64,000 bases of DNA from Legionellaceae bacterium. GTDB lineage: Bacteria; Pseudomonadota; Gammaproteobacteria; Legionellales; Legionellaceae. The stretch covers positions 186,001 to 250,000 of the forward strand of contig JARGOS010000001.1 in the NCBI GenBank assembly GCA_029212505.1. The letters are read 5' to 3'. The notes under the pieces were generated by a model. It saw nothing but the letters and a program-made list of their open reading frames with translations, was not told the DNA's origin and made no database searches. The translations under genes were made by a program, and so were the position numbers. Shown here in pieces: positions 16,938 through 27,036 of the stretch (the stretch's first letter is position 1; each line of letters opens with the position of its first letter).

Positions 16938-19262
16938 ATGAAGAACATGAAAAAAATAAATACAAAAAACATATTGATGTGGTGTTGTTCGTTGATGTTG
17001 CTTTGGTCTGCCGGACTGTCTGCAGCGTCGTATCGATTTGTGGTGAAAGATATCAAAATTACCGGCCTTCAACGCGTGAGTATGGGGACGGTGCTCAATT
17101 ACCTTCCTGTTCAAGTTGGCGAAGAAATTGGGCCTGAAGCGACGCCTAAGATTATTCGAGCGTTATATGACACGGGTTTTTTTCAATCGGTTGTTTTGGA
17201 GCGTGATGGTAACACGCTTATTGTTCAAGTGGTTGAGCGGGCAACAATTGGCTCGGTCTCCGTGACGGGAAATAAAGAAATTCCAGCTGACAAAATGAAG
17301 GATATTTTGAAAGAGCTGGGTCTTGTTAAAGGTCGCGTGTTTCAACGCGCCTCGTTGGAGCGGCTCGAAAAAGAAATGAAGCAAGCTTACAATGCGCGAG
17401 GCAAGTATAACGCACGTATTGAGTCCGTCGTTACACCGCTCGCTGAAAATCGCGTGGATATTCGGGTGACAATTTCTGAAGGGCGTGTTTCACGCATTAA
17501 AGCGATTCAAATTATTGGTAATCATGATTTTACAGATGAAGAACTGAAAGCAGAATTGGCACTGTCTGATAGCAGCATGTTTACTTATTTCACGAAAAAA
17601 GATCAGTATTCAAAAGCCGCCATGGACGCATCGCTCGAAGCATTGCGTTCGTTTTATCTTAACCGAGGTTATTTAAAATTTGCTTTGGTGTCTTCGCAAG
17701 TTTTGCTTTCACCTGATAAAAAAGATGTGTTTATTAATATTCATATCGAAGAGGGGGAGCAATATCATTTTTCTGGTTTTGCAATTTCAGGAAAAACAGT
17801 TTTATCCAAAGATAAGCTTGCTGCTTTAATTAAAATCAAACCAGGCGATTCTTTTTCACGTAAAAAAGTCACCGAGAGTATCTCAGATATTGGTCAAGCA
17901 CTGGGAGATGTTGGGTTTGGTTTTCCGGCGATTAATGCCGATCCGCGTATCGATGAAAAAAACAAGACCGTGTTTATTACGTTCATGATCGATCCAGGTC
18001 GGCACGTGTACGTACGTCGCATTAATTTTCACGGAAACACAAAAACAGCGGATTATGTTTTACGAAATATGATGCATCAAGATGAAGGTGGTTTGCTTTC
18101 GTTGCATAATATCAAAGAATCAGAGCGTCAATTACGCATGCTGAATTATATTAAAGATATTAATGTCAAAACCACGCCGGTACCTAATGCCAATAATCAA
18201 GTGGATTTGGATGTTAGCCTCGAAGAAACACCTTCAGCTGAGGCAAGTGCATCTGCCGGTTACGGAACCACGGGACCACAGTTTAATGCCTCGGTGAACC
18301 AATATAACTTTATGGGAACAGGACGAACGATAGGTTTTTCTGTGAACGCCACGTATTGGGGGCAAGATTTTAACTTTAATTATTATAATCCGTTTTATAC
18401 CAACACCGGTGTGGGGCGGGGTATTGCGATGTATTATCAAAAAGTCAGCCCTAAAAAATTAGACGTCAGTGCTTACAATGCTGATAGGTTTGGAGGGGAT
18501 GCCAATTACAATGTTTTATTAAGTGAGCGTAGTAGTTTCCAGTTTGGTTACGGCTATCAAGCGCTTAATATTAAGTCGACCGGTGGGTTATCACAAATTC
18601 GAGATTTTGTGCGAACGTTTGGCTATGATTTTTACCAAGTACGTGTGACCGCGGGCTGGAATAGAAACAGCTATGATCAAATGCCTTACCCAAACAAAGG
18701 CTTTAATCAGCAGTCAGGGGTTTTGGTTGCTTTGCCTGCAACCCATGATTCGTTTGAATATTTCAAAGTGTCGTATCAGGGTCGAGGCTATCAACCGTTA
18801 GGTAAAGGCTTTATTTTTACAGCGCTTGGCAACGTAGGTTACGGAAATACGTTTCAGCAGCAAGGCCTGCCGTTTTATGAAAACTACTTTGCTGGGGGTA
18901 TTGCCATGCCTGGTCAAGTACGTGGTTATGAAAGTTACTCGCTGGGTCCAAAAGATAGTAACGGCACGGCATTGGGGGCTAATTTATTGATCAACGGCAG
19001 TGTCGGCCTGGTGTTGCCTTATCCGCTGAGTCGAGAAAATATCAGAACCAGTTTGTTTATGGACGCCGGTAATGTGTTTGTGCAAGGTACGCCTTTGCAA
19101 TTAAGTGGTATTCAAGAAGGGCCGATGCGATACTCTGCCGGTATTTCTGTTGAGTGGCGCTCACCCTTTGGACCGTTGGTGTTTAGTGCGGCACGACCTC
19201 TGAATAAACAAGCTTATGATACCGCGCAGCCTTTCCAGTTTACGATGGCATCAGCGTTTTAG
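16938..19262 (+). CDS. bamA: Outer membrane protein assembly factor BamA
   Basis: Central barrel of the BAM complex that inserts beta-barrel proteins into the outer membrane. The product is 774 aa from ATG 16938. A signal peptide ending near LSAASYRF is followed by five POTRA repeats (first: VVKDIKITGLQRVSMGTV) and a 16-stranded barrel with the conserved VRGYES loop 6 motif (MPGQVRGYESYSLGP). The C-terminus ends in Phe (FTMASAF), the outer-membrane sorting signature. ATG 16947 is an alternative start. Confidence 0.97.
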   Translation: MKNMKKINTKNILMWCCSLMLLWSAGLSAASYRFVVKDIKITGLQRVSMGTVLNYLPVQVGEEIGPEATPKIIRALYDTGFFQSVVLERDGNTLIVQVVERATIGSVSVTGNKEIPADKMKDILKELGLVKGRVFQRASLERLEKEMKQAYNARGKYNARIESVVTPLAENRVDIRVTISEGRVSRIKAIQIIGNHDFTDEELKAELALSDSSMFTYFTKKDQYSKAAMDASLEALRSFYLNRGYLKFALVSSQVLLSPDKKDVFINIHIEEGEQYHFSGFAISGKTVLSKDKLAALIKIKPGDSFSRKKVTESISDIGQALGDVGFGFPAINADPRIDEKNKTVFITFMIDPGRHVYVRRINFHGNTKTADYVLRNMMHQDEGGLLSLHNIKESERQLRMLNYIKDINVKTTPVPNANNQVDLDVSLEETPSAEASASAGYGTTGPQFNASVNQYNFMGTGRTIGFSVNATYWGQDFNFNYYNPFYTNTGVGRGIAMYYQKVSPKKLDVSAYNADRFGGDANYNVLLSERSSFQFGYGYQALNIKSTGGLSQIRDFVRTFGYDFYQVRVTAGWNRNSYDQMPYPNKGFNQQSGVLVALPATHDSFEYFKVSYQGRGYQPLGKGFIFTALGNVGYGNTFQQQGLPFYENYFAGGIAMPGQVRGYESYSLGPKDSNGTALGANLLINGSVGLVLPYPLSRENIRTSLFMDAGNVFVQGTPLQLSGIQEGPMRYSAGISVEWRSPFGPLVFSAARPLNKQAYDTAQPFQFTMASAF

Positions 19263-19359
19263 AGTGTATCGCAAGTTATGGGGAACTATGCTAGCATCCA
19301 GCAAGACAAAGCTTTACGTATTGATGTCTTAACTGGATTAATTTAAGGAGAAAAGAGTA

Positions 19360-19860
19360 ATGAAACGACAACTAGGTCTGGTGTTAATTTTTTTATGTTC
19401 GATGTTTTCAGCGACAGTATTTGCGGATGGGTCAAAAATTGGTGTAGTTGACTTGCAAAAAATCATGCAAACCTCGGATGATGTTAAAAATATTCAAGCC
19501 ATGCTCGAAGAAAAATTTAAGCCACGTCGAGATAAAATTATGGCGATGGAAGCTGATCTTAAAAAAGATATGGAAACGTTTAAGCGTGATAGCGCTGTTT
19601 TGAGCCAAGCTAAACGAAAAGAGCTTGAGCAAAAAATCATGACCACGCAACAAACATTTGAGCAGCAAGGGCAGCAATATCAGCAAGAGTTAAGTGCTGC
19701 GCATAATGAAGCGATGGAAAAGTTTTATGATAAAATTCGAACCGCTATCGCTAAAGTCGCTGAAGCTGAAAAATATGACCTAGTTTTTCAAAAAGATGCT
19801 GCACCGTTTAGTGTCGAAAAATTAGACGTAACTTCAAAAGTAATTAAAGCCGTTCAATAA
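19360..19860 (+). CDS. skp: Periplasmic chaperone Skp/OmpH
   Basis: Trimeric jellyfish-shaped chaperone that holds unfolded outer-membrane proteins on their way to BAM. The product is 166 aa with a signal peptide (LVLIFLCSMFSATVFA), a short beta core (SKIGVVDLQKIMQTS) and a long charged coiled coil from about residue 45 to 125. AAGGAGAAAAGAGTA precedes the ATG. It directly follows bamA, as in Enterobacteria, but fabZ comes next rather than lpxD. Confidence 0.93.
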   Translation: MKRQLGLVLIFLCSMFSATVFADGSKIGVVDLQKIMQTSDDVKNIQAMLEEKFKPRRDKIMAMEADLKKDMETFKRDSAVLSQAKRKELEQKIMTTQQTFEQQGQQYQQELSAAHNEAMEKFYDKIRTAIAKVAEAEKYDLVFQKDAAPFSVEKLDVTSKVIKAVQ

Positions 19861-19873
19861 GTAAGGGTTCTAC

Positions 19874-20332
19874 ATGACGACCATTGTCAATACAGAAGAA
19901 ATTCTCAACTTAATACCCCATCGCTATCCATTTTTATTGGTGGATCGCGTGTTGGATTATACGCCGTTTGAGCATTTAACGGCGATAAAAAATGTCACAA
20001 TGAATGAGCCTTGCTTCCAAGGCCATTTTCCAGACAATCCTGTGATGCCTGGCGTGTTAATTCTTGAGGCGTTAGCGCAAGCCGCAGGAATTTTATCGAG
20101 CGTCTCAAGAAAGCCAAAAGACGGGTATAAGTTTGTATATTTTTTTGCAAGTATAGACAATGTAAAATTCAAACATGTGGTGACACCTGGCGACCAATTG
20201 CGCCTAGAGGTGTCACTTTTGACTCGCAAAGGTGATTTTTGGCGTATTCAAGGTAAAGCTTACGTCGGTGATAAGTTGGCATGCAGTGCCGACATGATGA
20301 GTGCCGCAAAGGAAGTTAAACGTGATCAGTGA
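19874..20332 (+). CDS. fabZ: 3-hydroxyacyl-ACP dehydratase FabZ
   Basis: Dehydrates beta-hydroxyacyl-ACP in fatty acid elongation and competes with LpxA for hydroxymyristoyl-ACP. The product is 152 aa with the hot-dog fold. The active-site motif HFPDNPVMPGVLILEALAQ holds the catalytic His and Glu, preceded by LIPHRYPFLLVDRV. It overlaps the lpxA start by 11 bp, which links flux control between lipid A and phospholipid synthesis. Confidence 0.97.
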   Translation: MTTIVNTEEILNLIPHRYPFLLVDRVLDYTPFEHLTAIKNVTMNEPCFQGHFPDNPVMPGVLILEALAQAAGILSSVSRKPKDGYKFVYFFASIDNVKFKHVVTPGDQLRLEVSLLTRKGDFWRIQGKAYVGDKLACSADMMSAAKEVKRDQ

Positions 20333-21092
20333 ACATGCTGTAATTGATCCTTCAGCGAATATTGCTGAAGGCGTAACCATTGGTCCAGGTAGTATTATTG
20401 GGGCAGATGTGAGTATTGGAGAAGGTACATGGATAGGCCCGCATGTGGTCATTCAAGGTCCTACTTCAATTGGAAAAAACAATAAGATTTTTCAGTTTGC
20501 ATCGTTGGGTAACGATCCTCAAGATGTAACGTATCAAAACGAACCGACGCGTCTTGAAATTGGCGATAATAATGTCATTCGTGAATTTTGCATGATAAGC
20601 CGTGGCACTGTAAAAGGTGGTGGGGTGACACGTATAGGCCATCATAATTTCTTCATGGCTTATACACATGTTGGCCATGATTGCATGGTGGGGCATCATG
20701 TTTCTATGGTCAGCTATTCTGCACTTTCAGGCCATGTAATTGTGGATGACTATGCAACGATCGGTGCGTATTCTGCTGTGCATCAATTTTGTAAAGTTGG
20801 AGCTTACGCTTTTATTACGCGCGCAACGTATATTACAAAAGACGTGTTACCGTATGTGATTATTGCAGGCCATGATGCAGCAGCCTGCGGTATTAATCGC
20901 GTGGGTCTTAAGCGACGGGGTATTTCTTCGAGTGCGGTGGATTTATTACGTCGTGCTTATAAAATTATTTTCCGCAAAGGTCTAACGGTTCAGGAAGCAT
21001 TAATGGAATTAGAGCCGCTTTTATTGGATTGTCCAGAAGTCGCTTTGATGATTGAATCACTCAATCAGTCAACGCGCGGTATTGTAAGGTAG
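20322..21092 (+). CDS. lpxA: UDP-N-acetylglucosamine acyltransferase
   Basis: First step of lipid A synthesis: transfers a 3-hydroxyacyl chain from ACP to UDP-GlcNAc. The product is 256 aa. Left-handed beta-helix hexapeptide repeats begin at HAVIDPSANIAEGVTIGPGS; the catalytic His lies in the MAYTHVGHDC segment, and a helical C-terminal domain follows. A GTG start at 20322 inside the fabZ 3' end, with GGAAG upstream, gives the expected N-terminus; an earlier in-frame ATG would add seven unrelated residues. Confidence 0.95.
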   Translation: MISEHAVIDPSANIAEGVTIGPGSIIGADVSIGEGTWIGPHVVIQGPTSIGKNNKIFQFASLGNDPQDVTYQNEPTRLEIGDNNVIREFCMISRGTVKGGGVTRIGHHNFFMAYTHVGHDCMVGHHVSMVSYSALSGHVIVDDYATIGAYSAVHQFCKVGAYAFITRATYITKDVLPYVIIAGHDAAACGINRVGLKRRGISSSAVDLLRRAYKIIFRKGLTVQEALMELEPLLLDCPEVALMIESLNQSTRGIVR

Positions 21093-21098
21093 ATTTTT

Positions 21099-22379
21099 AT
21101 GCTTGATCCTCATATTTTACGAACGGACCCTGAAGGGGTTGCGGCGCGTCTTAAAACGCGGGGTTTTGATTTTGATGCGGCAGAGTATATTGCTTTAGAT
21201 GAAGCGCGAAAAATACTGCAAGTCGAAACACAAAATTTACAACAAACACGTAATCAACAATCAAAATCCATCGGCCAAGCCAAAGCACGCGGTGAAGATA
21301 TTGCACCGTTACTGGCGGCTGTGGCAAAACTTGGCGAGCAGTTAGAAGAAAAAAAACAAGCACTAGCGATTTTGCTTGAAAAAATAGAAAATATTGCCTT
21401 AACACTGCCTAATTTACCCGATGCTTCGGTTCCTGTGGGGCGTTCTGAAGAAGAGAATCAAGAGATTTATGTTTCAGGCAAGCCTGTTCAGTTTGATTTT
21501 AAACCACAATCGCATGATGCTTTAGGCGAGGCATTAGGGCACATGGACTTTGGTATGGGTTCAAAGCTTGCAGGTAGCCGGTTTGTGGTGATGACAGGTC
21601 AACTGGCAAAACTGCAACGCGCACTCACGCAGTTTATGTTAGACGTTCAAACCAATCTACATGGCTACGAAGAAATCTATGTACCTTATCTGGTCAATGC
21701 AGAAAGCTTGCAAGGCACCGGCCAGTTGCCAAAATTTGGTGAAGAGTTATTTAAAATCGAAGGTGATTTTCCTTATTATTTGATTCCAACAGCAGAAGTG
21801 CCTGTCACGAATACGGTTCGTGATATGATTTTGTCAGAAGACGCCTTGCCTAAACGCTATGTCTGCCATTCGCCGTGCTTTCGTAGTGAAGCCGGTTCTT
21901 ATGGTAAAGATACCAAAGGGTTAATTCGGCAACATCAATTTGAAAAAGTGGAGCTTGTTTGGATAACCACGCCAGAGAAATCAGCGGAGGCATTGGAGTC
22001 TCTTCGCGGCCATGCCGAAGCTATATTAGAGCAGCTTGGCTTGCCGTATCGAACGGTTGCATTATGCACGGGTGATTTAGGTGCGAGTGCAATAAAAACG
22101 TATGATTTAGAAGTTTGGTTGCCCAGTCAGAATACTTATCGAGAAATTTCGTCGTGTAGTAACATGGGTGATTTTCAGGCGCGTCGTATGCAAGCACGTT
22201 ATCGCGCAGAAGGTGCTACAGACACCACGTTATTACATACGCTCAATGGCTCAGGTTTGGCTGTAGGCCGTACTTTAGTTGCTTTGCTAGAAAATTATCA
22301 AGATGCATCTGGGGTGATTCATCTTCCAGAAGTGCTTCATAATTACATGGGCGGTGTGAAGCAGTTAGATCCAAACTAA
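21099..22379 (+). CDS. serS: Seryl-tRNA synthetase
   Basis: Charges tRNA-Ser (and tRNA-Sec where present). The product is 426 aa, the usual length. An N-terminal antiparallel coiled-coil arm (about residues 28-100) contacts the tRNA long variable arm. The class II core follows, with motif 2 ([27 protein letters not shown]) and motif 3 ([20 protein letters not shown]). It closes the uppS-to-lpxA gene run. Its last 4 bp overlap the opposing ZIP transporter gene. Confidence 0.97.
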   Translation: MLDPHILRTDPEGVAARLKTRGFDFDAAEYIALDEARKILQVETQNLQQTRNQQSKSIGQAKARGEDIAPLLAAVAKLGEQLEEKKQALAILLEKIENIALTLPNLPDASVPVGRSEEENQEIYVSGKPVQFDFKPQSHDALGEALGHMDFGMGSKLAGSRFVVMTGQLAKLQRALTQFMLDVQTNLHGYEEIYVPYLVNAESLQGTGQLPKFGEELFKIEGDFPYYLIPTAEVPVTNTVRDMILSEDALPKRYVCHSPCFRSEAGSYGKDTKGLIRQHQFEKVELVWITTPEKSAEALESLRGHAEAILEQLGLPYRTVALCTGDLGASAIKTYDLEVWLPSQNTYREISSCSNMGDFQARRMQARYRAEGATDTTLLHTLNGSGLAVGRTLVALLENYQDASGVIHLPEVLHNYMGGVKQLDPN

Positions 22380-23152
22380 GTATAAACGGCGACTGCGGCC
22401 ATCAGTAAAAATCCAACAATCACAAAACTAAAATGACGTAAGTTACAGCAGCGCTGCACCATCACGCAGCGCTCTAAGCCGTGTAATGTACCTAAGTATA
22501 AAAACGTACCGGCTGATATCGCCATTAAGAGCGGATCAATAAACGAGTGCGTGGACACATCACGTCCAACATACCAGCCCATGCCAATACCAAGTGGCGT
22601 CATCAAAGCAAAGCTAAGAAAAAGCGTGATGCCTGTTTTAGGGTTTAACGTACTTTTGTTGAGCTGGACTGCGATAGCAAAGCTTTCAGCCCACTTATGC
22701 GCAATAATGGCTAAGAACAACATGATTTGCATCGAATAATCTTGGCTAAGGCCTAGTGCGGTGCCAAGTACAAATGAATGTATCGATAGCATGATCCAAG
22801 CAACAATCGCAAAAGCTGGATGTGTTGTGTGATTATCATGGTGGTGATAAAGCTCTTTGCCTAAGTGTTCAAACCATAAAAATAATAAAAATACGATGCC
22901 GGTCACTAAGAGAGCAAAAGGATAATGGTAGCCTTGTTTCATAAAGAGCGTTTGTGCTTCTGGGAGCATGTGGAGTAAAGCTGCACCTAAGAATACACCT
23001 GTACCAAGGGTTTCACCCATAGGAAAATCGGTGTGCTCTTGCTGGGCCTGGGCGAGACGTTTTTTAAAAGGAAAATAGCCTGCAACAAGCGTCATGATGA
23101 GGGCGCTTAATGCGAAAAAAAGGTTTAACGTGGCGGCGGTGGTGGACATCAT
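22376..23152 (-). CDS. ZIP-family divalent metal transporter
   Basis: Membrane importer of zinc, iron or related cations. The product is 258 aa with about eight hydrophobic helices. The conserved metal-site helices read [14 protein letters not shown] and [15 protein letters not shown] (the HxxxE of helix V), and a His-rich loop ([10 protein letters not shown]) lies between helices III and IV. The metal is not determined by sequence. It starts 20 nt after the CDF exporter gene on the same strand, so the two are probably one operon. Confidence 0.88.
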   Translation of the reverse strand: MMSTTAATLNLFFALSALIMTLVAGYFPFKKRLAQAQQEHTDFPMGETLGTGVFLGAALLHMLPEAQTLFMKQGYHYPFALLVTGIVFLLFLWFEHLGKELYHHHDNHTTHPAFAIVAWIMLSIHSFVLGTALGLSQDYSMQIMLFLAIIAHKWAESFAIAVQLNKSTLNPKTGITLFLSFALMTPLGIGMGWYVGRDVSTHSFIDPLLMAISAGTFLYLGTLHGLERCVMVQRCCNLRHFSFVIVGFLLMAAVAVYT

Positions 23153-23171
23153 ATTAAATACATCTCTTGTC

Positions 23172-24311
23172 TTAAAGGGGTTCAGGTGGGCATTGAATGC
23201 GAATGCAAATAGGTTCTGGATGCTGTTTTAGATCATCGTTCACACGATGTTTTAATTGCTTTCGTTTCTCACTCGTAATATATCCAATTAAATCGATGGT
23301 GAGCTTACCCTCTAAGTAGTGCAGGAGGCAAGTTTGTATCTCAGGAAATTGTGCTTGCCATGGCTTGATAAACATTGTTTCAAGCATCTCTCGATTAGGT
23401 AGGTGCTGCGAGGGTTTATGAATTTCATCATCTTCAGGATCGATATGGACCGTGACGTCTTTGACGCCAGGTATGTTTTCCATGAGTTTTTGGTGTACGT
23501 TTTGAGCGATGTAATGACCTTCAGAAACCGAAATCATGGGGTCAACCTGAACGTGTAGATCAATAAAAATGTCACTTCCCATCAACCGGCTACGTAACTG
23601 ATGGACTTTGCAAACGCCGTACGTGTTTTTTATGGTTTGTTTGATTTCAAGGCGAAGCTTGGCCTCAACGCCTGTGTCGATCAGTTCTTTGATGCTTTTC
23701 CAGCCATAATTAACACCCATTTTTATGATTAATAGACCCACGACACACGCGGCAACACCGTCTAATGCTGGGTAGCCTGCAAAGCTGCCAATGAGTCCAG
23801 CAAAAACAATCAGCGATGAAGCGGCATCAGAGCGATGATGCCAAGCATTGGCAATCACCAGATCAGATTGAATCGCACGACCCACATGACGCGTGTACCA
23901 AAATAAGGCTTCGTTGGCTGCAATCGAGAGAAAGGCAATCGGCAGTGTAGACCATTCGGGATTGTCCAGCTGATGTTGTGTTAAGTGACGTAATGCATCC
24001 CAAGTGATGGCCGAACCTGTAAGAATTAAGAGTATGGCGAGGATATAAGTCGCTGCTGTTTCAATGCGTTGATGACCGTATGGGTGGGATTCATCGGCTT
24101 CTTGACTTCCATATTTAGAAGCAACAAGCACCATCGCGTCGGTTAATAGGTCCGAGAGTGAATGAAACCCATCGGCGACAAGTGCGCTGGAATGAAACCC
24201 AATCCCACCGAATAATTTACTTATGCCCAATAAGGTATTAATCAACGCGCCAATCATCGTCACGCGCTTCGCTTGTTGATAACGGTGGGTGTGTGGCATT
24301 CGAATACTCAT
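23172..24311 (-). CDS. Cation diffusion facilitator family transporter
   Basis: Proton-driven exporter of Zn2+, Mn2+, Fe2+ or similar ions. The product is 379 aa with six transmembrane helices. The helix II metal site reads ALVADGFHSLSDLLTD (HxxxD), the helix V site ANAWHHRSDAASS. The C-terminal cytoplasmic ferredoxin-like domain (VHQLRSRLMGSDIFIDLHVQVDP) is followed by a further domain of about 85 residues. ATG 24311 is preferred to the TTG one codon earlier; no clear Shine-Dalgarno is visible. Confidence 0.9.
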   Translation of the reverse strand: MSIRMPHTHRYQQAKRVTMIGALINTLLGISKLFGGIGFHSSALVADGFHSLSDLLTDAMVLVASKYGSQEADESHPYGHQRIETAATYILAILLILTGSAITWDALRHLTQHQLDNPEWSTLPIAFLSIAANEALFWYTRHVGRAIQSDLVIANAWHHRSDAASSLIVFAGLIGSFAGYPALDGVAACVVGLLIIKMGVNYGWKSIKELIDTGVEAKLRLEIKQTIKNTYGVCKVHQLRSRLMGSDIFIDLHVQVDPMISVSEGHYIAQNVHQKLMENIPGVKDVTVHIDPEDDEIHKPSQHLPNREMLETMFIKPWQAQFPEIQTCLLHYLEGKLTIDLIGYITSEKRKQLKHRVNDDLKQHPEPICIRIQCPPEPL

Positions 24312-24441
24312 CAATAAGAATAAAATTAGGTCATCATCGTACCAGGTTTGTTGAAAAATTGATAGCCATGATAGGTTGCATGTGTGCTGGGTGTATATTG
24401 AATCTAACTTAGAAATAACTCATAAAAAGAGCGTAAACTAG

Positions 24442-24470
24442 TTGACCTTGGGTCAGGCATTAGGTAATAT
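24442..24470 (+). promoter_or_regulatory. Promoter of the Pro-Arg-His-Leu tRNA cluster
   Basis: A -35 TTGACC (24442-24447) and -10 TAATAT (24465-24470) are separated by exactly 17 bp, about 30 bp before tRNA-Pro. This is close to the sigma-70 consensus and is the best candidate for the cluster promoter. Confidence 0.7.
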
Positions 24471-24499
24471 TCGTGGCTTCTGTCCTTGTGATGGTTTTT

Positions 24500-24576
24500 C
24501 GGGGTGTAGCGCAGCCTGGTAGCGCGCCTGCTTTGGGAGCAGGATGTCGGGAGTTCGAATCTCTCCACCCCGACCA
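24500..24576 (+). tRNA. tRNA-Pro (anticodon TGG)
   Basis: A 77-nt cloverleaf with acceptor CGGGGTG/CACCCCG, anticodon loop TTTGGGA, T-loop GTTCGAATC and an encoded 3' CCA. It is the first of four clustered tRNAs upstream of tig, the same set (Pro, Arg, His, Leu) that forms one cluster in enterobacteria. Confidence 0.97.
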
Positions 24577-24586
24577 ATTACAATGA

Positions 24587-24663
24587 GCGCCCGTAGCTCA
24601 TCTGGATAGAGCATCGGCCTTCTAAGCCGAGGGTAGCAGGTTCGAGTCCTGCCGGGCGTACCA
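24587..24663 (+). tRNA. tRNA-Arg (anticodon TCT)
   Basis: A 77-nt cloverleaf with acceptor GCGCCCG/CGGGCGT (a G-U closing pair), anticodon loop CTTCTAA, T-arm GCAGGTTCGAGTCCTGC and encoded CCA. It reads the rare AGA/AGG codons. Confidence 0.96.
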
Positions 24664-24703
24664 AACGTCACGTGGGATTTGTAAGTTATAGAAATAACGT
24701 CGT

Positions 24704-24780
24704 GGTGGGCGTAGCTCAGTTGGTAGAGCCCCGGATTGTGATTCCGGTGGTCGTGGGTTCGAGCCCCATCGTCCACCCCA
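24704..24780 (+). tRNA. tRNA-His (anticodon GTG)
   Basis: A 77-nt cloverleaf including the extra G at position -1 opposite C73, the identity element of tRNA-His. The acceptor is GTGGGCG/CGTCCAC, the anticodon loop TTGTGAT, and CCA is encoded. Confidence 0.96.
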
Positions 24781-24889
24781 GTTAATTCTATATCTCAACG
24801 TTTTTAAATCAAATACTAAAGTTTATGGGATATTGTGAAGTTTTCTACTTTACAAGCCCAGCTTCATATCAGATAATTCACATCTACTT

Positions 24890-24974
<85 letters not shown>

Positions 24975-25038
24975 TTTTTTACATTTTATACTTAAGATAA
25001 TTTGAGTCAAAATACAACAACACCAATGGGGTGAGCAA

Positions 25039-26382
25039 ATGACTGTTTCTGTTGAAACCTTGGAAGGCTTAGAGCGCAAGGTAAATGTTTCTTTACCAAC
25101 AACCAAAATTGAAGAAGAAGTAAATTCTCGTCTTAAAGACATGGCGGGTCGTGCTAAAATGGACGGTTTTCGTCCAGGAAAAGCGCCACTCAATTTAGTA
25201 AAGCAACGTTATGCTAATGACGTGCGCCTAGACGTGGTTCGTGAAATGTTGCAGCCATCGTTGTATGAAGCTTTAAAAGAGCATGATTTATCGCCGGTAG
25301 CAGCACCTCGCATTGAGCCGGGTCCGATTGAAAAAGACCAAGACTTTTCTTACGCTGCATATTTTGAGGTCTTTCCTGAATTTGAAATCAACGCTTTGGG
25401 CGAAGCGCAACTTGAATTTATTTCATCTGAAGTGACCGATGCTGATGTTGATGCAACCATTGAAAAACTTCGTGAACAGCATAAGACATGGAGCGATGTA
25501 ACACGCGCTGCGGCTCAAGGCGATAAACTTGTGATTGACTTTGATGTTTTCGAAGGTGAGCAAGAGCTGGGTGAGCAAGGGCGTGGACGTGACTTCGAAA
25601 TTATTTTAGGTGCCGGTGCGGTATTACCTGAACTTGAAGCAAGTCTGGTTGGCGCTAAAAAAGACGAGCAAAGTGAACATACCGTTGATTTTCCTGCTGA
25701 TTGGCACGATGTAGCTTTTGCAGGTAAAACATTATGCTTTAAAGTCAAGGTCCATCAAATCATGGAAGGTGTTCTGCCTGCATTAGACGATGAGCTTGCT
25801 GATAAATTTAATATCAAAGAAGGTGGCCTCGAAGCGCTTAAAAAAGATATTCGATCGCACATGGAGCGGGCACTCGAGCGTCGTGTGAACGAACTGAATC
25901 GTCAAACCACGTTTGATGAATTTTTAAAGCTGAACCCATTTGATCTGCCATCGGCGTTACTGGATGAAGAAATTCAGCATTTACGTCATGAGTTTTATCA
26001 TCAAGTTTTTGGTCATGAGCACTCAGATGATGAGAAGATCCCTGATTTTCCACGTCACTTATTTGAAGAGCGTGCAACACGACGTGTTCATTTAGGGCTA
26101 TTATTTTCTGATTATGTCAAGCAGAATGAAATTAAGGCTGATAAAGAAAGCGTAGAAGCGATGATTAATAAATCAGCTGAATCATATGATGATCCGGATG
26201 AAGTACGTGCTTGGTACCATAATGATCCAAAACACATGGCGGAAATAGAAGCGCTGGTGATTGAAGAGAAAGCAGCTGAGAAATTAACAGAAAACGCGAT
26301 TATTACAACCAAAACCATGGCTTATGATGAGGTGATGAACCCGCCTAAAGCCAATCAGGATGACAAAGGAGAGTCTGCATGA
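25039..26382 (+). CDS. tig: Trigger factor
   Basis: Ribosome-bound chaperone and prolyl isomerase that meets nascent chains at the exit tunnel. The product is 447 aa. The N-terminal ribosome-binding domain contains [18 protein letters not shown] (the GFRxGxxP signature near residues 44-52). An FKBP-like PPIase domain (about 150-245, [13 protein letters not shown]) and a helical C-terminal chaperone domain follow. It overlaps clpP by 4 bp, beginning the conserved tig-clpP-clpX-lon-hup order. Confidence 0.96.
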   Translation: MTVSVETLEGLERKVNVSLPTTKIEEEVNSRLKDMAGRAKMDGFRPGKAPLNLVKQRYANDVRLDVVREMLQPSLYEALKEHDLSPVAAPRIEPGPIEKDQDFSYAAYFEVFPEFEINALGEAQLEFISSEVTDADVDATIEKLREQHKTWSDVTRAAAQGDKLVIDFDVFEGEQELGEQGRGRDFEIILGAGAVLPELEASLVGAKKDEQSEHTVDFPADWHDVAFAGKTLCFKVKVHQIMEGVLPALDDELADKFNIKEGGLEALKKDIRSHMERALERRVNELNRQTTFDEFLKLNPFDLPSALLDEEIQHLRHEFYHQVFGHEHSDDEKIPDFPRHLFEERATRRVHLGLLFSDYVKQNEIKADKESVEAMINKSAESYDDPDEVRAWYHNDPKHMAEIEALVIEEKAAEKLTENAIITTKTMAYDEVMNPPKANQDDKGESA

Positions 26383-27020
26383 TAAAAGCACACGGGCAAG
26401 AAGTGATTCGGAATGCTAGCGGGCTTGTTCCCATGGTTGTCGAGCAAACTTCTCGAGGTGAGCGTTCGTACGATATTTATTCACGACTTCTGAAAGAACG
26501 AATTATTTTTCTTTTAGGAGAAGTCGAAGACCACATGGCGAATTTGGTGGTGGCACAGTTACTTTTTCTGGAGTCAGAAAATCCAGAAAAAGACATCTCC
26601 ATCTATATTAATTCACCGGGTGGTGTAGTGACAGCAGGTCTTGCTATTTATGACACCATGCAATTTATCAAACCTGATGTCAGTACGTTATGTATTGGAC
26701 AAGCGGCAAGTGCCGCGGCACTTCTCCTGTGTGCTGGAGCTCATGGCAAGCGTCACTGCTTGCCCAATTCGCGTGTGATGATCCATCAACCGTTAGGCGG
26801 TTATCGTGGTCAAGCGACCGATATCGAAATTCATGCGCGCGAGACATTAGCGGTCCGTGCGCAGTTAAATCGAATCATGGGCCATCATGCGAACAAAACG
26901 CCTGAAGAAATTATGCGTGACACAGAGCGCGATAACTTCATGAGCGCTGAGCAAGCATTAGAGTATGGTCTGATTGATTCTGTACTTGAAAGCCGTGAAG
27001 CGTTGACTCAAAGCAAGTAA
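26379..27020 (+). CDS. clpP: ATP-dependent Clp protease proteolytic subunit
   Basis: Forms the 14-subunit serine protease chamber used by ClpX (and ClpA). The product is 213 aa. Catalytic Ser lies in [15 protein letters not shown], catalytic His in MIHQPLGG, and the Asp about 50 residues later. The N-terminal axial-loop segment reads [31 protein letters not shown] precedes the ATG, which overlaps the tig stop. Confidence 0.97.
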   Translation: MIKAHGQEVIRNASGLVPMVVEQTSRGERSYDIYSRLLKERIIFLLGEVEDHMANLVVAQLLFLESENPEKDISIYINSPGGVVTAGLAIYDTMQFIKPDVSTLCIGQAASAAALLLCAGAHGKRHCLPNSRVMIHQPLGGYRGQATDIEIHARETLAVRAQLNRIMGHHANKTPEEIMRDTERDNFMSAEQALEYGLIDSVLESREALTQSK

Positions 27021-27036
27021 TGTTGGAGGAATATAA

